A stretch of DNA of 6,660 bases, taken from positions 1-6,660 of the forward strand of contig CAMBQD010000058.1 of the NCBI GenBank assembly GCA_945869905.1, written 5' to 3'. Positions 4,441 through 6,660 of this stretch are shown here, piece after piece. The first letter of the stretch is position 1; each line of letters begins with the position of its first letter. The notes under the pieces are model-generated. The model did no database searches. It was not told the DNA's origin and saw nothing but the letters and a program-made list of their open reading frames with translations. Origin of the DNA: an uncultured Clostridia bacterium. GTDB taxonomy: Bacteria > Bacillota > Clostridia > Oscillospirales > Acutalibacteraceae. The position numbers were made by a program, and so were the translations under genes.

Positions 4441-6315
4441 AGAAAAAAACAATTTAAAGCAGAGTCTAAAAAGCTCCTTGATATGATGATTAATTCAATT
4501 TACACTCATAAGGAGATATTTTTGAGAGAGCTTATTTCCAACGCCTCCGACGCCATTGATAAGCTTTACTTCAAGTCCCTGACGGATAATGCCGTAAAGC
4601 TGGCAAGGGATGATTTTAAAATTGAAATCGACCTTGACAAAGAAAGCCGTACAATTACCCTTACGGATAACGGTATCGGTATGAGCGCAGAGGAGCTTGA
4701 AAACAATTTGGGCACCATTGCAAAAAGCGGCTCCCTTAACTTTAAAAACGAAAATGCCGACAGCGAAAAGGCTGATGATATTTCCGTTATCGGTCAGTTT
4801 GGCGTAGGCTTTTACTCCTCCTTTATGGTAGCAGACAGGGTTGAGGTGGTTTCCAAGGCATTTGGTGAGGATACGGCTCACAAGTGGATTTCCACCGGCG
4901 CAGACGGATACACCATTGAGGAATGTGAAAAGGACGACGCAGGCACAGTAATTACACTGCATATAAAAGAGGATACCGAAAATGAGGATTACTCACAGTA
5001 TCTTGAACAGTACAGAATTGATGAGCTTGTAAAGAAATACAGCGACTATATTCGCTATCCTATTGTTATGGAAATGAGCCATCAGGTTCCCGACCCTGAA
5101 AAAGAGGGTGAATACATTACCGAGCTCAGCGTTGAAACCCTTAACTCAATGGTACCTATTTGGAGGAAGTCAAAGAGTGAGCTTAAGCCGGAGGATTACA
5201 ACGAATTCTATAAAAATAAATTTATGGATTACAATGACCCTCTTGCAGTTATTCACACAAAAACGGAGGGACAGGCAACCTTTGACGCACTGATGTTTAT
5301 TCCCGAAAATCCTCCATATGATTTTTACAGCAAGGAATATGAAAAGGGCCTTCAGCTTTACTCAAACGGTGTGCTGATTATGGACAAGTGTGCAGACCTG
5401 CTGCCTGATTATTTCAGCTTTGTTAAGGGACTTGTGGACAGCGCAGACCTGAGCCTTAATATCAGCCGTGAAATGCTTCAGCACGACCATCAGCTTAAAA
5501 TAATCGCAAAAGCCATTGACAAAAAAATCAAGAGTGAGCTTACAAAAATGCTGAAGAACGACCGTGAAAAGTACGAAAAATTCTTCAAGACCTTTGGCTT
5601 GCAGCTCAAATACGGCGTATATGCAAACTACGGTATGGAAAAGGACGGTCTTAAGGACCTGCTGCTTTTTGAATCCTCCAACGGCGGATATACAACCCTT
5701 AAGGAATATGTGGACAGAATGGCCGATTCACAGGAATCAATCTATTATGCCTGCGGCGAAAATGCAGAAAGAATTGCACTTTTGCCTCAAATTGACGCTG
5801 TAAAGGAAAAGGGCTATGAAATTCTTTACTTTACTGACGAGGTTGACGAATTTGCAATTCAAATGCTTATGGAATATGAGGGCAAGCATTTTGCAAACAT
5901 CTGCAAGGATGACCTTGACCTGAGTACAGAGGCAGAAAAAGAGGCAATGACCAAGAAAAACGAGGACGCCAAGGACCTGCTGGAAAAGATGAAAAATATC
6001 CTTGACGGAAAGGTTACTGCCGTTAAGCTTTCCAACAAGCTTGGTTCACACCCTGTCAGCCTTACTGCCGAGGGCTATGTTTCACTTGAAATGGAAAAGG
6101 TTCTTAACTCAATGCCCGGTGCAAATCAGGGAGTAAAGGCTCAGCTTGTGCTGGAAATTAACTCCGACCATCCTGTTGCAGAAAAGCTGGCAGCTGCCGA
6201 TGACGAATCTCTTGAAAAATACACTAAGCTTTTATATTCATCAGCAAGACTCATTGCCGGTCTTGACCTTGATAACCCAACAGAATTTTCCGATACAATT
6301 GCTGATTTGATGTAA
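4438..6315 (+). CDS. htpG: Molecular chaperone HtpG (bacterial Hsp90)
   Basis: HtpG is the cytosolic homodimeric Hsp90 ATPase that remodels client proteins under stress. The product has 625 residues, normal for the family. The N-terminal GHKL ATPase domain shows FLRELISNASDA (residues 28-39: catalytic Glu31, Asn35), DNGIGM (77-82), the lid GTIAKSG (92-98) and GQFGVGF (119-125). The middle domain carries LNISREMLQ with the conserved ATP-contacting Arg at about 344, and the C-terminal part (about 500-625) is the dimerisation domain, ending DTIADLM. No domain is missing or frameshifted. The start is GTG 4438, as argued under the ribosome binding site. It is a single gene with its own promoter, CIRCE operator and terminator, so it is probably induced by heat through HrcA rather than constitutively expressed. 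Confidence 0.98.
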   Translation: MRKKQFKAESKKLLDMMINSIYTHKEIFLRELISNASDAIDKLYFKSLTDNAVKLARDDFKIEIDLDKESRTITLTDNGIGMSAEELENNLGTIAKSGSLNFKNENADSEKADDISVIGQFGVGFYSSFMVADRVEVVSKAFGEDTAHKWISTGADGYTIEECEKDDAGTVITLHIKEDTENEDYSQYLEQYRIDELVKKYSDYIRYPIVMEMSHQVPDPEKEGEYITELSVETLNSMVPIWRKSKSELKPEDYNEFYKNKFMDYNDPLAVIHTKTEGQATFDALMFIPENPPYDFYSKEYEKGLQLYSNGVLIMDKCADLLPDYFSFVKGLVDSADLSLNISREMLQHDHQLKIIAKAIDKKIKSELTKMLKNDREKYEKFFKTFGLQLKYGVYANYGMEKDGLKDLLLFESSNGGYTTLKEYVDRMADSQESIYYACGENAERIALLPQIDAVKEKGYEILYFTDEVDEFAIQMLMEYEGKHFANICKDDLDLSTEAEKEAMTKKNEDAKDLLEKMKNILDGKVTAVKLSNKLGSHPVSLTAEGYVSLEMEKVLNSMPGANQGVKAQLVLEINSDHPVAEKLAAADDESLEKYTKLLYSSARLIAGLDLDNPTEFSDTIADLM

Positions 6316-6326
6316 TTGAATATTAC

Positions 6327-6359
6327 AAAACCGCCTGAGCTTTTACTCAGGCGGTTTTT
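6327..6359. terminator. Bidirectional intrinsic terminator between htpG and the TrkA-C gene
   Basis: AAAACCGCCTGAG (6327-6339) pairs perfectly with CTCAGGCGGTTTT (6346-6358) around a six-base loop, followed by another T. The A and T flanks let it serve both converging genes; the minus-strand gene's stop codon lies directly at its edge (6362-6360). Confidence 0.95.
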
Positions 6360-6660
6360 CTATCCGTTTACTATTTTTTCAATATGCTTGTTATCTCTTG
6401 AAAAATGTCTTTGGCTGACAAGGAACACAAGCTCGTCGCCCTCCTTGAGCACAGTGTCGCCCTTAGGTGTTATTGACACATCATTTCTTTCTATGCTGAC
6501 AATCAGGCAATGCTTACCCCAGTCAACATCCTTAACTGCCTTTCTGTCAATGGGACTTCCGATAGGAATAACAAAGGTTTTTATTATCTTTTCATCTGCT
6601 TGCTTAAAATGCGACGAATTGTCTGTTTTCTTAATCATATTGTCAAGCAGGGTTTCATAA
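6360..6660 (-). CDS. C-terminal TrkA-C (RCK_C) domain of a transport protein, possibly a ClC chloride transporter (partial)
   Basis: Only the last 99 codons are inside the window; the reading frame stays open to the edge, upstream of the internal Met at 6638. The part seen begins YETLLDNMIKKTD and continues with a TrkA-C ligand-sensing domain: a strand IIKTFVIPIGSPIDRKAVKD, then WGKHCLIVSIERND, then ITPKGDTVLKEGDELVFLVS, the typical pattern of these small regulatory domains in ion transporters. The segment YETLLDNMI just before it resembles the IYESLLERLL-like linker I recall from Firmicute ClC chloride transporters that carry a TrkA-C tail, which is why ClC is proposed. A Trk/Ktr potassium subunit or another antiporter with this domain remains possible. 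Ends with TAG at 6362-6360 inside the shared terminator region. Confidence 0.75.
   Translation of the reverse strand, partial: YETLLDNMIKKTDNSSHFKQADEKIIKTFVIPIGSPIDRKAVKDVDWGKHCLIVSIERNDVSITPKGDTVLKEGDELVFLVSQRHFSRDNKHIEKIVNG

Noticed and set aside
4495..4962. Minus-strand 155-codon reading frame opposite htpG
   Set aside because: Lies fully within a strongly conserved coding gene and shows no recognisable domain; a shadow of codon bias.
1..6660. CRISPR array, tRNA or rRNA genes, prophage or integrase
   Set aside because: No regularly spaced direct repeats, tRNA cloverleaf, rRNA segment or phage/mobile gene was seen.

Overview
The window reads as chromosome from a spore-forming, low-to-moderate-GC member of the Clostridia (Bacillota). 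The evidence is the combination of spoVT and gpr, purine-rich Shine-Dalgarno sites, consensus sigma-A promoters, a CIRCE heat-shock operator and U-tailed intrinsic terminators. The exact genus cannot be told from the sequence.

Layout: (1) 1-289, minus strand: the 5' part of gpr, the spore germination protease. It is clearly recognisable but carries an in-frame TGA at codon 7. (2) 349-703, plus strand: sigma-A promoter and rpsT (ribosomal protein S20), divergent from gpr. (3) 732-1029: a 298-nt intergenic element closed by 21-nt terminal inverted repeats and holding two long imperfect hairpin arms. (4) 1054-1418, plus: promoter, a small single-pass membrane protein of 86 residues, and a strong terminator. 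(5) 1451-2299, plus: patatin-like serine hydrolase of YjjU type. (6) 2304-2580: a second intergenic element with the same architecture, followed directly by a bidirectional terminator. (7) 2700-3533, minus: YczE/YitT-type membrane protein. (8) 3684-4220, minus: spoVT. (9) 4355-6315, plus: htpG (bacterial Hsp90) under a consensus promoter overlapped by a perfect CIRCE operator. (10) 6327-6359 bidirectional terminator, then the C-terminal end of a TrkA-C-domain transport protein (minus, runs off the window), possibly a ClC chloride transporter.

The genes do not form one pathway. They are mostly monocistronic housekeeping, sporulation and stress genes with their own promoters and terminators. 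The most interesting content is non-coding. The two roughly 280-300-nt elements share short sequence blocks in the same order and the same predicted three-way fold, while their closing stems differ in sequence but stay paired. All six single mismatches that I scored as wobble pairs are G-U in plus-strand RNA, the strand on which the upstream gene would be transcribed. This looks like a diverged family of structured RNA or a foldback repeat; I do not recognise it as a named family. The other notable points are the nonsense codon in gpr and HrcA-type control of htpG.
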